Assembly: GCA_018063505.1 (NCBI GenBank)
Contig: JAGPBF010000002.1
Coordinates: 1 to 64,000 of the forward strand
Direction of reading: 5' to 3'
Length of the DNA stretch: 64,000 nucleotides
Source of the DNA: Rhodoferax sp.
Lineage (GTDB): Bacteria; Pseudomonadota; Gammaproteobacteria; Burkholderiales; Burkholderiaceae_C
A program made the translations under genes and the position numbers. Below are positions 45,025 through 56,100 of the stretch, in pieces; the first letter of the stretch is position 1; every line of letters starts with the position of its first letter. Under the pieces are notes generated by a model. It was not told the DNA's origin and did not search any database. It worked only from the letters and a program-made list of their open reading frames with translations.

Positions 45025-45545
45025 GGGCCTGGCTCCGGCGTGACCCAGCGCGGCAACAGCAGGATCGCCTCGGCGTTGGACGGTGAAAAGCAGCTCTGCG
45101 CCGCCTCGCGCCAGGGCAACCAGCGCGAGGCGACATGTTCGCGTGGATTGAGCTGCACCGCGACGGCCTTGGGAACGGTCAGGCCGAACAGATGCTCGGT
45201 ATTGCGCGTCACGCCGGGCGCATACCTGTGGCGCCAGCGCGGATAGATCTCGTAAACGTTCTCCATGTGCCAATCCCGTAAATGGCTGGCCAAGGGGCTG
45301 CCAGAGCGGCAATCCAAGCCGGTTTCCTCCAGCACTTCACGTGCGGCGGTGGTGCGAAAACGCTCGCCCAGCCTGTCCTTGCTGCCGGTCACCGACTGCC
45401 AGAAATCGGGCGCATCTGCCCGCTGGATCAGCAACACGTCCAGTGCCGGGGTGTGGATCACCACCAGCACCGATTGCGGAATCTTGTAGGCCACGGTCAT
45501 GGCGCAGGCGGGTGCCAGACTCTCACCTGCCCGATTCTGCAGCAT
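45021..45545 (-). CDS. nudB: Dihydroneopterin triphosphate diphosphatase (Nudix)
   Basis: A 174-residue Nudix hydrolase. QSVLVVIHTPALDVLLIQR and DAPDFWQSVTGS match NudB closely, and the Nudix box is GERFRTTAAREVLEETGLD. NudB removes pyrophosphate from dihydroneopterin triphosphate, the product of FolE, in folate synthesis. I prefer ATG at 45545 with GAGG upstream; ATG at 45500 (MTVAYK) gives a length closer to E. coli NudB. It lies 17 bp after aspS and overlaps the EEP gene. Confidence 0.85.
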   Translation of the reverse strand: MLQNRAGESLAPACAMTVAYKIPQSVLVVIHTPALDVLLIQRADAPDFWQSVTGSKDRLGERFRTTAAREVLEETGLDCRSGSPLASHLRDWHMENVYEIYPRWRHRYAPGVTRNTEHLFGLTVPKAVAVQLNPREHVASRWLPWREAAQSCFSPSNAEAILLLPRWVTPEPGP

Positions 45546-45562
45546 GGCCACGCCTCACATGC

Positions 45563-47389
45563 TCAGTCTGCCGTGACGGTGCGCAAACGGATATGGAGTT
45601 CGCGCAACTGCTTCTCGTCGACCTCGGCCGGTGCCTGTGTCAACAGGCACTGGGCCCGCTGCGTCTTGGGGAAGGCAATCACATCGCGGATCGACTCGGC
45701 GCCGGTCATCATCGTGACGATGCGGTCCAGACCGAACGCCAGGCCGCCATGGGGTGGCGCACCGTATTGCAAGGCATCGAGCAGGAAACCGAATTTGAGC
45801 TGGGCTTCCTCGGGCGTGATCTTGAGTGCATCAAACACCTTTTGCTGCACATCGGCGCGATGGATACGGACCGAGCCACCACCCATCTCCCAGCCGTTGA
45901 GCACCATGTCGTATCCCTTGGAGATGCACTTGGCCGGGTCGGACACCATCCAGTCCTCGTGCCCATCCTTGGGTGCCGTGAACGGGTGGTGCGTTGCGGT
46001 GTAACGCTGGGCTTCGTCATCGAACTCGAACATCGGGAAGTCGACCACCCACATCGGGCGCCAGCCGGCCGTGAACAGGCCGTTGTTGCGACCGAATTCG
46101 CTGAGCCCGATCTTCAGGCGCAACGCTCCCATGGCGTCATTGACGACCTTGGCCTTGTCGGCACCGAAAAATACCAGGTCGCCGTCTTGTGCGCCGGTGC
46201 GTGCCAGGATCTGCGTCAAGGCCGCGTCATGCAGGTTCTTGACGATCGGGCTTTGCAAGCCCGACCAGCGGTTCGCCGGTTCACCGGGTCCTGCCACCGC
46301 ATCATTGACCTTGATATAGGCCAGCCCCTTGGCACCGTAGATCTTGACGAACTCGGTATACGCATCGATCTCGCCGCGGCTCAAGCCGCCGGTGTCGCGC
46401 GCACCGCCCGGAACGCGCAGTCCGACCACACGTCCGCCCTTGGCATTCGCGGCACTGGCAAACACCTTGAAATCGACATCCGCCATGACGTCGGTCAATT
46501 CGGTGAACTCCATGTTGACGCGCAGGTCCGGCTTGTCGGATCCATACAGGTGCATCGCGTCGGCATAGGTCATGACAGGGAAATCGCCCAGGTCGACCTT
46601 GATGGTGTTTTTGAACACGGCCGTGATCATGGCCTGCGTCAGGTCACGAATCTCCTGCTCTTCGAGGAACGAGGTCTCGATATCGATCTGCGTGAATTCC
46701 GGCTGGCGGTCGGCGCGCAGGTCTTCGTCGCGGAAGCACTTGGTGATCTGGTAATAACGGTCGTAACCGGCCACCATCAGCAACTGCTTGAACAACTGGG
46801 GCGACTGCGGCAGCGCAAAGAAATGGCCGGCGTGCACCCGGCTCGGCACCAGGTAGTCGCGCGCGCCTTCGGGTGTCGACTTGGTCAGCATCGGTGTCTC
46901 GATGTCGACGAATCCCTGGCCATCGAGGAACTTGCGCACCTCCATGGAAACCCGATGGCGCAGCATCAGGTTGTTCTGCATGTAGGGGCGGCGCAGGTCC
47001 AGCACCCGATGCGTCAGCCGCGTGGTCTCGCTGAGGTTTTCGTCATCGAGCTGGAACGGCGGCGTCACCGATGCATTGAGTACCACCAGTTCATGGCACA
47101 GCACTTCGATCCTGCCGCTCTTGAGGTTCTCGTTGATCGTGCCGGCCGGGCGCGCGCGCACCAGCCCTTTCACCTGGATGCAAAACTCGTTGCGAAGGCC
47201 TTCGGCCAGCGCAAACATGTCGGCGCGGTCGGGGTCGCAGACCACCTGAACATAACCCTCGCGATCACGCACGTCGACAAAAATCACGCCGCCATGGTCA
47301 CGGCGCCGGTTGACCCAGCCGCAAAGGGTGACGACCTGGCCCAGCAGGGTCTCGGTCACAAGACCGCAGTAATGGGAACGCATGCTCAT
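45563..47389 (-). CDS. aspS: Aspartyl-tRNA synthetase
   Basis: A 608-residue class II synthetase of bacterial type: N-terminal OB-fold anticodon domain ([20 protein letters not shown]), catalytic motifs 2 and 3 ([18 protein letters not shown] and [13 protein letters not shown]), and the bacterial GAD insertion between them. It charges tRNA-Asp, and in organisms lacking AsnRS also tRNA-Asn; which applies cannot be decided here. Start ATG at 47389 or 47383 (MRSHYCG). DUF502 lies upstream and nudB downstream. Confidence 0.97.
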   Translation of the reverse strand: MSMRSHYCGLVTETLLGQVVTLCGWVNRRRDHGGVIFVDVRDREGYVQVVCDPDRADMFALAEGLRNEFCIQVKGLVRARPAGTINENLKSGRIEVLCHELVVLNASVTPPFQLDDENLSETTRLTHRVLDLRRPYMQNNLMLRHRVSMEVRKFLDGQGFVDIETPMLTKSTPEGARDYLVPSRVHAGHFFALPQSPQLFKQLLMVAGYDRYYQITKCFRDEDLRADRQPEFTQIDIETSFLEEQEIRDLTQAMITAVFKNTIKVDLGDFPVMTYADAMHLYGSDKPDLRVNMEFTELTDVMADVDFKVFASAANAKGGRVVGLRVPGGARDTGGLSRGEIDAYTEFVKIYGAKGLAYIKVNDAVAGPGEPANRWSGLQSPIVKNLHDAALTQILARTGAQDGDLVFFGADKAKVVNDAMGALRLKIGLSEFGRNNGLFTAGWRPMWVVDFPMFEFDDEAQRYTATHHPFTAPKDGHEDWMVSDPAKCISKGYDMVLNGWEMGGGSVRIHRADVQQKVFDALKITPEEAQLKFGFLLDALQYGAPPHGGLAFGLDRIVTMMTGAESIRDVIAFPKTQRAQCLLTQAPAEVDEKQLRELHIRLRTVTAD

Positions 47390-47438
47390 AGAAAACTTTC
47401 AATGGCCGAGCCCAAAGCCGGCCCGGCAGACTGGGAAA

Positions 47439-48083
47439 TCAGTGATTCGGATTGCGGGGAGGATTCCCCGGTGGCACGGCGCCCATGGAGATGACATAGG
47501 TGAGCGCTTCATCCACGCTCATCTTCAGTTCGATCACGTCGGCACGCGGCAACATCAGGAAGAAACCACTGGTGGGATTGGGCGTGGTCGGCACATACAC
47601 GCTGACGAAATCAGCGCCAAGATGTTGTGCGGCCTCGCCCTGCGCAGTACCGGTCTGGAACGCGATGGTCCACACACCGGCACGGGGATACTGGATCAGC
47701 ATCGCGGTACGAAACGCCTTGCCTTCGCTGGAGAACAAGGTATGCGAAATCTTCTTGACGCTGTTGTAGACCGACTTGATGATCGGAATATTGGCGAACA
47801 GGCGGTCCCACTGCATGACCATCCAGCGGCCGGCCACGTTGGACACCAGTGCACCGGTCGCCAGCAGCGTCACGAACACCAATAACACGCCCAGGCCGTG
47901 CATCGCGCGCAGACGTTCGATGGCCGCGATCTGGCGATCGCCGCTCAGGAAGGCCTCCAGGCCATACAGAAGGCCACCAAAAATGCCATCCATCAGGCCG
48001 ATCAGCCATGTCATGACCCACACGGTGATCGCCAGCGGCAGCCAGACCAGCAGTCCGGTGATCAGATATTTCTTGATCGGCAT
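47439..48083 (-). CDS. DUF502 family membrane protein
   Basis: A 214-residue protein with two membrane helices (residues about 7-30 and 66-88) and a conserved soluble part (IPIIKSVYNSVKKISHTLFS and VSVYVPTTPNPTSGFF). DUF502 proteins occur in bacteria and plants, where relatives act in membrane trafficking; the bacterial function is unknown. It sits between fmdB and aspS, a conserved betaproteobacterial order. Confidence 0.88.
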   Translation of the reverse strand: MPIKKYLITGLLVWLPLAITVWVMTWLIGLMDGIFGGLLYGLEAFLSGDRQIAAIERLRAMHGLGVLLVFVTLLATGALVSNVAGRWMVMQWDRLFANIPIIKSVYNSVKKISHTLFSSEGKAFRTAMLIQYPRAGVWTIAFQTGTAQGEAAQHLGADFVSVYVPTTPNPTSGFFLMLPRADVIELKMSVDEALTYVISMGAVPPGNPPRNPNH

Positions 48084-48107
48084 GGGAAGAATCGCGGTCG
48101 CCCGAAA

Positions 48108-48467
48108 TCAGCTGCCAGACCCGGCACTGGGCGTCGATTCCGCTTTCTTGGCAGCCACTGGCGTGGCGCTTGCAGAGTCCGACTTGACCTTGCCGCCGCC
48201 GTCTGACGCGGTGGCTGCGGCTGGCGTGGATGCGGCGGCCGCACCGGATTTGGATTCGTCGCCCACCGGGGCGGCGGGTTTGTTGCCGCCCTTGAAATCG
48301 GTTGCATACCAGCCCGAACCCTTGAGCTGGAAACCGGCTGCGGTCACCTGTTTCTTGAAGGTATCGGCCTGGCAGGATGGGCACTGCACCAAGGGCTGGT
48401 CTGAAATTTTCTGCAATACGTCCTTGGCAAACCCGCAAGAATCACATTTATACGCGTAGATAGGCAT
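48108..48467 (-). CDS. FmdB-family zinc-ribbon protein
   Basis: A 119-residue protein starting MPIYAYKCDSCG, with zinc ligands Cys8, Cys11, Cys29 and Cys32. After residue 70 it turns into a low-complexity Ala/Ser/Lys tail. FmdB was named as a putative regulator of formamidase, but its molecular role is unproven. A TATAAT on the minus strand at 48511-48506 lies just upstream and could start the fmdB-DUF502-aspS transcript. Confidence 0.85.
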   Translation of the reverse strand: MPIYAYKCDSCGFAKDVLQKISDQPLVQCPSCQADTFKKQVTAAGFQLKGSGWYATDFKGGNKPAAPVGDESKSGAAAASTPAAATASDGGGKVKSDSASATPVAAKKAESTPSAGSGS

Positions 48468-48505
48468 GCTGGTATTGCTCTGTTTGAAAGGCTGAAAAAC
48501 CTTCA

Positions 48506-48511
48506 ATTATA
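48506..48511 (-). promoter_or_regulatory. Candidate -10 element for fmdB-DUF502-aspS
   Basis: A perfect minus-strand TATAAT lies 39 bp upstream of the fmdB start, in the 82-bp gap after ubiB. The -35 position has no good match, so promoter strength is uncertain. Confidence 0.35.
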
Positions 48512-48549
48512 GATGGCACGCCCCACCTGGCTGGCGACCAGGGGAACCC

Positions 48550-50115
48550 TCAGAACAGGCGCACATGGACCATCAGCTGCATGGCCAGCAATCCGAGGGC
48601 AAATCCGATGGCGCCATAGACCAGGCCTTGCAGCAAGCGGTTGGTACGCCGTTGTTCCATCAGCAGTTCCCTGAGCTCCAACGGGATCCCGCCCGGATCC
48701 TTGCGCAGGTAGTCGTGCAACAGGCGCGGCAGGCCCGGCAACAGCTTGGCATACCGTGGCGCCTCCTCCTTGAGTTGCTCAAGCAACTTCTGGGGTCCGA
48801 CCTGCTCCAGCATCCACTTTTCAAGAAACGGCCTGGCGGTGCTCCACAGGTCGAGCTCGGGATCGAGGTCCCGGCCCAGGCCTTCGATATTGAGCAGCGT
48901 CTTTTGCAACAGCACCAGTTGCGGCTGGATCTCGACATGGAAACGGCGCGAGGTCTGGAACAGGCGCATCAGGACCATGCCCAGCGATATCTCCTTCAGC
49001 GGGCGGTCGAAATAGGGCTCGCAGACCGTACGCACGGCGGCCTCCAGCTCATCGACGCGGGTTCCGGGAGGAACCCAGCCCGACTCGATGTGCAGTTCGG
49101 CGACCCGCTTGTAGTCGCGCCGGAAGAAGGCGGTGAAGTTTTGCGCCAGATATTCCTTGTCGAACTCGGTCAAGGTGCCAACGATGCCGAAATCCAGCGA
49201 AATATAGCGCCCGAAAGTCTCCGGCTCGACACTGACCTGGATGTTGCCCGGATGCATGTCGGCATGGAAGAAGCCATCCCGGAACACCTGCGTGAAGAAC
49301 AGGGTGACCCCGTCGCGCGCCAGTTTCGGGATGTCGACACCGGCCGCACGCAGCCGGTCGACCTGGCTGATCGGAATGCCGCGCATGCGCTCCATGACGA
49401 TGACGTCCGGGCTGCAGTAGTCCCAGTACATCTCGGGGATCAGCACCAGGTCCAGTCCGGCCATGTTGCGCCGCAGCTGGGCGGCGCAGGCGGCCTCGCG
49501 CACCAGGTCGAGCTCGTCGTGCAGGTATTTGTCGAACTCGGCCACCACTTCCCGTGGCTTGAGGCGTCGACCGTCACTGGACAATCCGCCGACCCACGAG
49601 GCCATGGTGCGCATCAGGCCCAGGTCTTTTTCGATCGCCGGCAACATGCCCGGGCGCAGCACCTTGACCGCAACCTCGCGCTTGATGCCGTGGCGGTCGA
49701 TCAATACCGCGAAATGAACCTGGGCAATCGAGGCACTGGCAACCGGAACACGCTCGAACGACGCAAAGATCTCATCCAGCGGCTTGCGAAAGGCCCGCTC
49801 GATACTCCGGATCGCGATGTCCGAATCGAACGGCGGCACCCGATCCTGCAGACGGGCCAGTTCGTCCGCCACGTCCAGCGGCAACAGGTCGCGTCGGGTC
49901 GACAACACCTGCCCGAACTTGACGAAGATCGGCCCCAGCCGCTCAAGCGCCTCGCGCAAGCGCACGCCACGGGGTGCATCGAGCCTGCGTCCGATCGAGA
50001 CGATACGCGCCGCGACCCGCAACCAGGGTTTCTGAAAACTGTTCAGGAAAAGTTCATCGAGCCCATAACGCAGCACCACCCAGATGATGAAGGCACCGCG
50101 AAACAGCCGCGTCAT
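48550..50115 (-). CDS. ubiB: Ubiquinone biosynthesis atypical kinase UbiB
   Basis: A 521-residue ABC1/ADCK-family protein. [14 protein letters not shown] is the KxGQ-type motif unique to Ubi[10 protein letters not shown] carries the A-rich loop, and [11 protein letters not shown] and DFGIVGTL hold the catalytic-loop and metal residues. Two C-terminal membrane helices follow (about 495-520). UbiB is needed for ubiquinone synthesis, probably through ATP-driven lipid handling. Its start overlaps the ubiJ stop as ATGA. Confidence 0.95.
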   Translation of the reverse strand: MTRLFRGAFIIWVVLRYGLDELFLNSFQKPWLRVAARIVSIGRRLDAPRGVRLREALERLGPIFVKFGQVLSTRRDLLPLDVADELARLQDRVPPFDSDIAIRSIERAFRKPLDEIFASFERVPVASASIAQVHFAVLIDRHGIKREVAVKVLRPGMLPAIEKDLGLMRTMASWVGGLSSDGRRLKPREVVAEFDKYLHDELDLVREAACAAQLRRNMAGLDLVLIPEMYWDYCSPDVIVMERMRGIPISQVDRLRAAGVDIPKLARDGVTLFFTQVFRDGFFHADMHPGNIQVSVEPETFGRYISLDFGIVGTLTEFDKEYLAQNFTAFFRRDYKRVAELHIESGWVPPGTRVDELEAAVRTVCEPYFDRPLKEISLGMVLMRLFQTSRRFHVEIQPQLVLLQKTLLNIEGLGRDLDPELDLWSTARPFLEKWMLEQVGPQKLLEQLKEEAPRYAKLLPGLPRLLHDYLRKDPGGIPLELRELLMEQRRTNRLLQGLVYGAIGFALGLLAMQLMVHVRLF

Positions 50116-50672
50116 GGCACCGTACCGCCGGCATCCCTGGATGCGGCGGAGGCCGCTACGCCACCGGCAAACTGCCGCAGAACCTGGGCCATGCGCCGGG
50201 CGACCAGGCCCAGTGTATGCGCCGGTGCGTCACCGACGATGCGTGCGAGATCGTCCTCGACATCCCAACGCACATGATCGACCAGCCAGTTAACGTCGGC
50301 TGCCAGTTGCACATCGCCTTCGATCCGGATAGCCGGTTTGTCGCCGCGCAGCAGCGACTGGGCAATGGTGGTGGCCGCCTCGTCGGTGGCGGTCAGGCTC
50401 AGGTCGGCCACGCCGTCGGCCGCAGCCAGATCCAGCAGGCCGGCCGGCGTGATCAGGAACCGGACAAAAAATGTGCGCCACTGCACCAGCACGACGCGGC
50501 CCTTCTGGCGGGCCAGACGTTCGGTGGCAGCCGGCTCGCGCATCAGCACATGGTTGAGCAGCAAAACCATGCGCCGCTGAACCTCGTCGATGGCCCAAGC
50601 CGGTGGCTGAAATCGGGTCGCCAGCGATTGCACCAGGCTTTCGAACAAATAAAAAGGGGACTGTGTTGCCAT
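50112..50672 (-). CDS. ubiJ: Ubiquinone biosynthesis accessory factor UbiJ
   Basis: A 186-residue SCP2-fold protein. The N-terminal lipid-binding domain (about 15-125, with [15 protein letters not shown]) and the C-terminal helical part match UbiJ, which together with UbiK holds ubiquinone intermediates for the Ubi complex. It lies between the Tim44-like gene and ubiB, as expected. ATG at 50672. Confidence 0.85.
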   Translation of the reverse strand: MATQSPFYLFESLVQSLATRFQPPAWAIDEVQRRMVLLLNHVLMREPAATERLARQKGRVVLVQWRTFFVRFLITPAGLLDLAAADGVADLSLTATDEAATTIAQSLLRGDKPAIRIEGDVQLAADVNWLVDHVRWDVEDDLARIVGDAPAHTLGLVARRMAQVLRQFAGGVAASAASRDAGGTVP

Positions 50673-50730
50673 AGTCCCCGATTATTCCCGCAATCGCCCC
50701 ACTGCCGGGGCAAGTCCTTCTTAAGCCAAC

Positions 50731-51699
50731 TTATTGCAAGGCCTGCACGCCTGCCACCAGCCAGCCGCTGGAGCCGGACTTGGGTTTGGTCATGTTCCAG
50801 ACCTCGCGGAAAGGGCTTGGACCGGCCGATGGCTCCTCGCGGATCATGCCGGAGAACTCCACGCTGGCCATGTAGTCGCTGCCGATGTCCTCCACACCCA
50901 GCAACTTCGCGTCGATCATGACCACGTCAGTGTGGTTGACCGGGCCACCGGTATGCGCCTCGCGCTCGGCCAGCTGGGTCTTGATTTCACCAAGCATCTC
51001 GTCGGTCATCATTGCGCGCAGCGACGATATGTCCGACTTGTCCCATGCCGCCTGGAGCGTCACGAAGTTGGCTTTGGCAGCCTTGAGGAAACCGTCGACA
51101 TCAAAGCCGGCCGGAATGCCCCAGGATTGCGAGCCCAGCAATGCCGAGCCGATGATGGACTCGCGGTTCTGGTTTCCACCCATGGCTTCGAGCGGCATCG
51201 CATTGCTGCGCTCCCAGGGTCGGGCCGAGGCATCGTTGCCGACGTTTTCGGGGCGATACGGCCGCGGTGCCTCTACCGACCCGCCGGTGCCAGCCCCCTG
51301 GAACGCGAACGGTGCGTTCGCATTGCGCGCGGGAGCGGCCTTGTTTCTGCGCATCAGCCAGCCGATGACACCGACCGCCACCATCGCCAGCAACGCCAGC
51401 ATCAGCACCTGTCCAAACGCTTCGCCAAATCCCAGCGAATGCGCCAGCCAGGCCAGTCCGAGCCCTGCAGCAAGCCCACCGAGCATCGCGCCCCATGGCC
51501 TGCGTGGTGCCGCCGCGCCAGCTGTGGCCGGCTTGCCGGCCGCGTTGCTGACGTTCTGCGGCGGCGTCACCGGCGCCTGGCGATTCGTCACATTGCCCGA
51601 TTGCTTGCCGAACGATCCACCACCACCCAGGCGGCGTGCGTCCGCATCCACGCCAGCAAACACCAGCGCCAATCCGAGTACCAAAGTCCAGAGTTTCAT
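50731..51699 (-). CDS. Tim44-domain membrane protein
   Basis: A 322-residue protein: signal peptide (MKLWTLVLGLALVFAGVDA), a Gly- and Pro-rich segment (RRLGGGGSFGKQSG), two membrane helices (about 70-110), a linker and a C-terminal Tim44-like domain (about 185-320). Bacterial members are conserved next to ubiE and ubiJ in Betaproteobacteria but have no established function; the domain is named for its mitochondrial relative. It begins 55 bp after ubiE. Confidence 0.87.
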   Translation of the reverse strand: MKLWTLVLGLALVFAGVDADARRLGGGGSFGKQSGNVTNRQAPVTPPQNVSNAAGKPATAGAAAPRRPWGAMLGGLAAGLGLAWLAHSLGFGEAFGQVLMLALLAMVAVGVIGWLMRRNKAAPARNANAPFAFQGAGTGGSVEAPRPYRPENVGNDASARPWERSNAMPLEAMGGNQNRESIIGSALLGSQSWGIPAGFDVDGFLKAAKANFVTLQAAWDKSDISSLRAMMTDEMLGEIKTQLAEREAHTGGPVNHTDVVMIDAKLLGVEDIGSDYMASVEFSGMIREEPSAGPSPFREVWNMTKPKSGSSGWLVAGVQALQ

Positions 51700-51754
51700 C
51701 TTGTCTCCCGTTTCAAATCAAGCAGTCGCTACTGCACATGGCCCGACGATACCT

Positions 51755-52486
51755 TCAACACTTGATGCCGACATGCAGCGCCACCATTCCACCTGTCAGA
51801 TTGTGGTAATCCACATGGCCGAACCCTGCGGCATGCATCAGCGCCTTGAGCTCACCCTGGGCCGGATGCATGCGGATCGACTCCGCCAGATAGCGGTAAC
51901 TCGTTTCGTCACCCGCCACGAGCGCGCCGAGCCGGGGCAGGACCTTGAATGAATACCAGTCGTAGGCCTTTTCGAGCGGTTTTGCCACCCGTGAGAATTC
52001 AAGTACCAGCAGTTTCCCGCCAGGTTTGAGCACCCGCCGCATCTCGGCCAGCGCCTGATCCTTGTGCGTCATGTTGCGCAACCCGAAGGCGACGCTGACA
52101 CGGTCGAACTGCCCGTCGGCAAACGGCAGCTTCTCGGCATCGCAGACGACGGCATCGATCATCTGGCCGCAATCCACCAGACGGTCGCGACCGACGCGCA
52201 GCATCGCCTCGTTGATATCTGACAGCACGACCCGGCCGGTCGACCCGACCTGACGGGCAAAAGCCTTGGCCAGGTCTCCGGTACCACCGGCAATATCGAG
52301 TACCTGATGCCCTGCGCGCACGTCGGCCACCAGCACGGCATATGCCTTCCAGGCACGGTGCAATCCGGCCGACATCAGGTCGTTCATCAGATCGTATTTG
52401 GGGGCGACCGAATCGAACACGCCACGTACGCGGCGCGCCTTGTCTGCCTCCTGGACAGATTCAAAGCCGAAATGGGTCGTGGTCAT
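51755..52486 (-). CDS. ubiE: Ubiquinone/menaquinone methyltransferase UbiE
   Basis: A 243-residue class I SAM-dependent methyltransferase for the C-methylation of the quinone ring. Diagnostic segments are [20 protein letters not shown], the SAM site [15 protein letters not shown] and [16 protein letters not shown]. The start [11 protein letters not shown] at 52486 is the family start; an in-frame codon upstream adds 16 unconserved residues. It is followed by the Tim44-like and ubiJ-ubiB genes. Confidence 0.96.
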   Translation of the reverse strand: MTTTHFGFESVQEADKARRVRGVFDSVAPKYDLMNDLMSAGLHRAWKAYAVLVADVRAGHQVLDIAGGTGDLAKAFARQVGSTGRVVLSDINEAMLRVGRDRLVDCGQMIDAVVCDAEKLPFADGQFDRVSVAFGLRNMTHKDQALAEMRRVLKPGGKLLVLEFSRVAKPLEKAYDWYSFKVLPRLGALVAGDETSYRYLAESIRMHPAQGELKALMHAAGFGHVDYHNLTGGMVALHVGIKC

Positions 52487-52575
52487 GATGGTCGATGCTA
52501 GTGCCGAATGTGTTGGGGGCCGTGACAACCCCATGGGCTATTGGGAAATCTGTCGTGTAATTGATGAAACCGGAT

Positions 52576-52989
52576 TCAATGGCTGGCGCACCCGTGGCTG
52601 GCCGGTGCGGGCATATCGGCATCGCGGTCGACGCCGGCCGCCGCCAGCCGAGCCTGGTACTGGGCCCACAACTGGTCTTGCTGCGATCCCAGGAAGTACA
52701 GGTAGTCCCAGCTGAAGATGCCGGTATCGTGCCCGTCCGAAAAGCGGGGCTGCACCGCATAGTTGCCGACCGGGTCGAGCGAATCGAGCTCGACCAGCCG
52801 TTTGCCGGTCTGCAGCACTTCCTGGCCCGGGCCGTGCCCCTGCACTTCCGCCGAGGGCGAATACACGCGCATCAGTTCGAACGGAATCCGGAACAGGGAA
52901 CCGTCGGCGAAACCGACCTCCAGCACCCTGGACTGACCATGTACCGTGATGGATTGCGGTGCCGGAGCACCGGGTTTCAGACCTGCCAT
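52576..52989 (-). CDS. DUF971 family protein
   Basis: A 137-residue protein with the DUF971 (gamma-butyrobetaine hydroxylase N-terminal-like) domain: LEVGFADGSLFRIPFELMRV and VGNYAVQPRFSDGHDTGIFS. The first 20 residues and last 15 are unconserved. It is regularly placed upstream of ubiE in this group; some DUF971 relatives are linked to iron-sulfur biogenesis, which is not shown here. ATG at 52989 (MAGLKPG). Confidence 0.88.
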   Translation of the reverse strand: MAGLKPGAPAPQSITVHGQSRVLEVGFADGSLFRIPFELMRVYSPSAEVQGHGPGQEVLQTGKRLVELDSLDPVGNYAVQPRFSDGHDTGIFSWDYLYFLGSQQDQLWAQYQARLAAAGVDRDADMPAPASHGCASH

Positions 52990-53118
52990 GATGCGACCCC
53001 TTGTTTGTCGTTGATGAACACTGCCCCGCGAAGCAACCCACTGCCGCCCCGGGCCGGCGCTGGGCGGTCGCGCCGGTTCGATTGAAGTTACCACGCCTGC
53101 CGCCCACGCCGGCGCGTT

Positions 53119-53172
53119 GTCCTGGCATGCCCAGGACCAAGGCAGGGTATGGCGCCAGCGCTTGCGGCGCCA
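53119..53172 (-). terminator. Two hairpins between the oxidoreductase gene and DUF971
   Basis: The 196-bp gap holds GTCCTGG-CATGC-CCAGGAC (53119-53137) and TGGCGCC-N9-GGCGCCA (53150-53172). Both are perfect 7-bp stems downstream of the 1310-residue oxidoreductase gene. Neither has a T-run, so they are terminator-like but unproven. Confidence 0.35.
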
Positions 53173-53185
53173 ACATGCCACCCAC

Positions 53186-56100
53186 TCAAACCAGCACGCG
53201 CTCGATGCCCCCCGCGTTGGCCTTGGCCACGTACTGCTCCAGCCACTGCTCACCCAGGATATGACGGGCCATTTCGACAACGATGTAGTCGGCTTCGAGC
53301 AGGCCGTTCTGCAGGTCATCGCCATAACGGGTCAGCCCTTGCAGGCAACTCGGACACGAAGTCAGGATCTTCACATTGGCGTCGGGCGCCACCGCGCCAC
53401 TCTGGCGCAATGCGGCCTCGTCGCGGCGCAACTCCTCTTCCTTGCGAAAGCGCACCTGCGTCGAGATATCGGGCCGTGTGATGCCAAGCGTGCCGCTCTC
53501 GCCGCAGCAGCGCTTGCTCTCGAGCACCTGCCCCGGCGCATCGCCACCAACCAGTGCCCGCACCGTCTTCATCGGCTGCTGCAGTTTCATCGGGCTGTGG
53601 CAGGGATCGTGGTACAGGTAGGCCCCACCGGCATCGAGCCGGATGTTCTTCTCGAGCAGGTACTCGTGGATGTCGATGATCCGGCAGCCCGGAAAGATGT
53701 CCTCGAACTTGTAACCCTGCAGCTGGTCGTAACAGGTGCCGCAGCTGACCACCACGGTACGGATATCTAGGTAGTTCAGCGTATTGGCGACCCGATGGAA
53801 CAACACCCGGTTGTCGGTGATGATCTTCTCGGCCTTGTCGAACTGCCCGGAGCCGCGCTGCGGGTAACCGCAGCACAGGTAGCCCGGCGGCAACACGGTC
53901 TGCACACCGGCATGCCACAGCATCGCCTGGGTGGCCAGGCCGACCTGGCTGAACAGCCGCTCCGACCCGCAACCCGGAAAATAGAACACCGCCTCGGTAT
54001 CCGGACTGGTCATCACCGGATCGCGGATGATCGGCACGTAGTCCGCGTCCTCGATGTCAAGCAAGGCACGCGCCGTCTTCTTGGGCAGGCCGCCGGGCAT
54101 CTTCTTGTTGATGAAGTGAATCACCTGCTCCTTGAGCGGAGCCTTGCCCACCGTCGCCGGCGGGTGCAGTGTCTGCTTGCGTGCAAAGCCGCGCAGCAGT
54201 TCGCTGGCGATGTTCTGCACCTTGAAACCGACGTCAACCATCGCCATGCGCGCCAGCTTGATCGTCTGCGGGTTGGTCGCATTGAGGAAGAACATCGCCG
54301 CCGCATTGGCCGGGCGGAACGACTTCTGCCCCATTTTGCGCAGCAGATTGCGCATGTTCATCGACACATTGCCAAAATCGATGTCCACCGGACACGGCGA
54401 CAGACATTTGTGGCAGACCGTGCAATGGTCAGCGACGTCTTCAAATTCCTCCCAGTGCTTGATGCTGATGCCGCGCCGGGTCTGTTCCTCGTACAAAAAG
54501 GCCTCGACCAGCAGCGAGGTCGCCAGGATCTTGTTGCGCGGGCTGTACAGCAGATTGGCCCGCGGCACGTGGGTGGCGCACACCGGTTTGCATTTGCCGC
54601 AGCGCAGACAGTCCTTGATCGAGGCCGAGATCGCGCCGATATCGGACTGCTGCATGATCAGCGATTCGTGCCCCATCAGCCCGAAGCTGGGTGTGTAGGC
54701 ATTGCTCAGATCGGCAAATACCGTGTCCTGCCCGACGCCGCCACCGGGCGCCGGCGGGGCAGCAACCGTGCGCAACAACTTGCCCTTGTTGAACCGGCCT
54801 TCGGGATCGATGCGCTGCTTGTATTGGGCAAACGGGCGCAATTCTTCCTCGGTCAGGAACTCCAGCTTGGTAATGCCGATACCATGCTCGCCCGAGATCA
54901 CGCCGCCGAGCGAACGCGCCAGTGCCATGATCCGCTTGACGGCCTGGTGCGCCGTCTGCAACATGTCGTAGTCGTCGCTGTTGACCGGAATATTGGTGTG
55001 CACATTGCCGTCGCCCGCATGCATGTGCAAGGCAATCCAGACCCGGCCCTTGAGCACCCGCTGGTGGATGTCATTGCACTCCTGCAGGATCGGCTCGAAA
55101 GCGGCTCCCGAGAAGATCGCGCGCAGCGGTGCCAGCAACTGGATTTTCCAGCTGGCGCGCAGGCTGTGGTCCTGCAACTGTACGAACAGGCTGTCGATAT
55201 CGGTCAGCCAGCCCTGCCACTGCGCCTGCACCGCCAGAATCAGTTCGCGGGCCTGTGCGACCCGGTCCTCCAGCAGTTCGGCCGATCGAACCTGTCCGGT
55301 GTCGTCCGGCCGGGCCAGCGGCAGCCGGGGTTGTGCAAAAAATGCCAGCAATGCCGTGCACAGCTGCAGCTTGTTGCGCAGGCTCAACTCGATGTTCATG
55401 CGCTCGATGCCATCGGTGTAATCGGCCATGCGCGGCAGCGGGATCACAACGTCCTCGTTGATCTTGAACGCGTTGGTGTGGCGCGAGATTGCCGCAGTGC
55501 GCTTTCGATCGAGCCAGAACTTCTTGCGCGCTTCGGCACTGACCGCCACAAAGCCCTCGCCACCACGCTGATTGGCCAGTCGCACGACCTCGGAAGTGAT
55601 GCGCGCTACGTCATCGGCATTTTCACCGGCAATGTCGCCGATCAGCACCATCTTGGGCAGGCCGGATCCCGAACCGGCAGCGCGTTTGGACTTGGTGGCG
55701 TAACCCACCGCCTTCAGATAACGGTCGTCCAGATGCTCCAGGCCGGCCAGCAATACGCCCGAGCGCTTCTGCTCGGCGAACATGAAGTCGATGATGTCGA
55801 CGATGCCGGGAACTGCTTGGCGCGGGTTGCCGAAGAACTCCAGGCACACGGTACGGACTTCCGCCGGCATCTTGTGCACCACCCAGCGCGCGCTGGTGAT
55901 CAGGCCGTCACAGCCCTCCTTCTGGATGCCGGGCAGGCCACTGAGGAACTTGTCGGTGACGTCCTTGCCCAGGCCGGCCTTGCGGAAACTCGCCCCCGGG
56001 ATCACCAGCCTCTCGGTGCGCTCCAGCGTATGACCGTCGGCCCTGAAATGGCGCAGTTCGAAAGTGGCCACTTGCGCATCATGGATCTTGCCCAGGTTGT

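Noticed and set aside
45341..47494. A 717-codon plus-strand frame opposite aspS
   Set aside because: aspS is unmistakable on the minus strand, and this frame gives a Gln/His/Asp-rich translation typical of a shadow.
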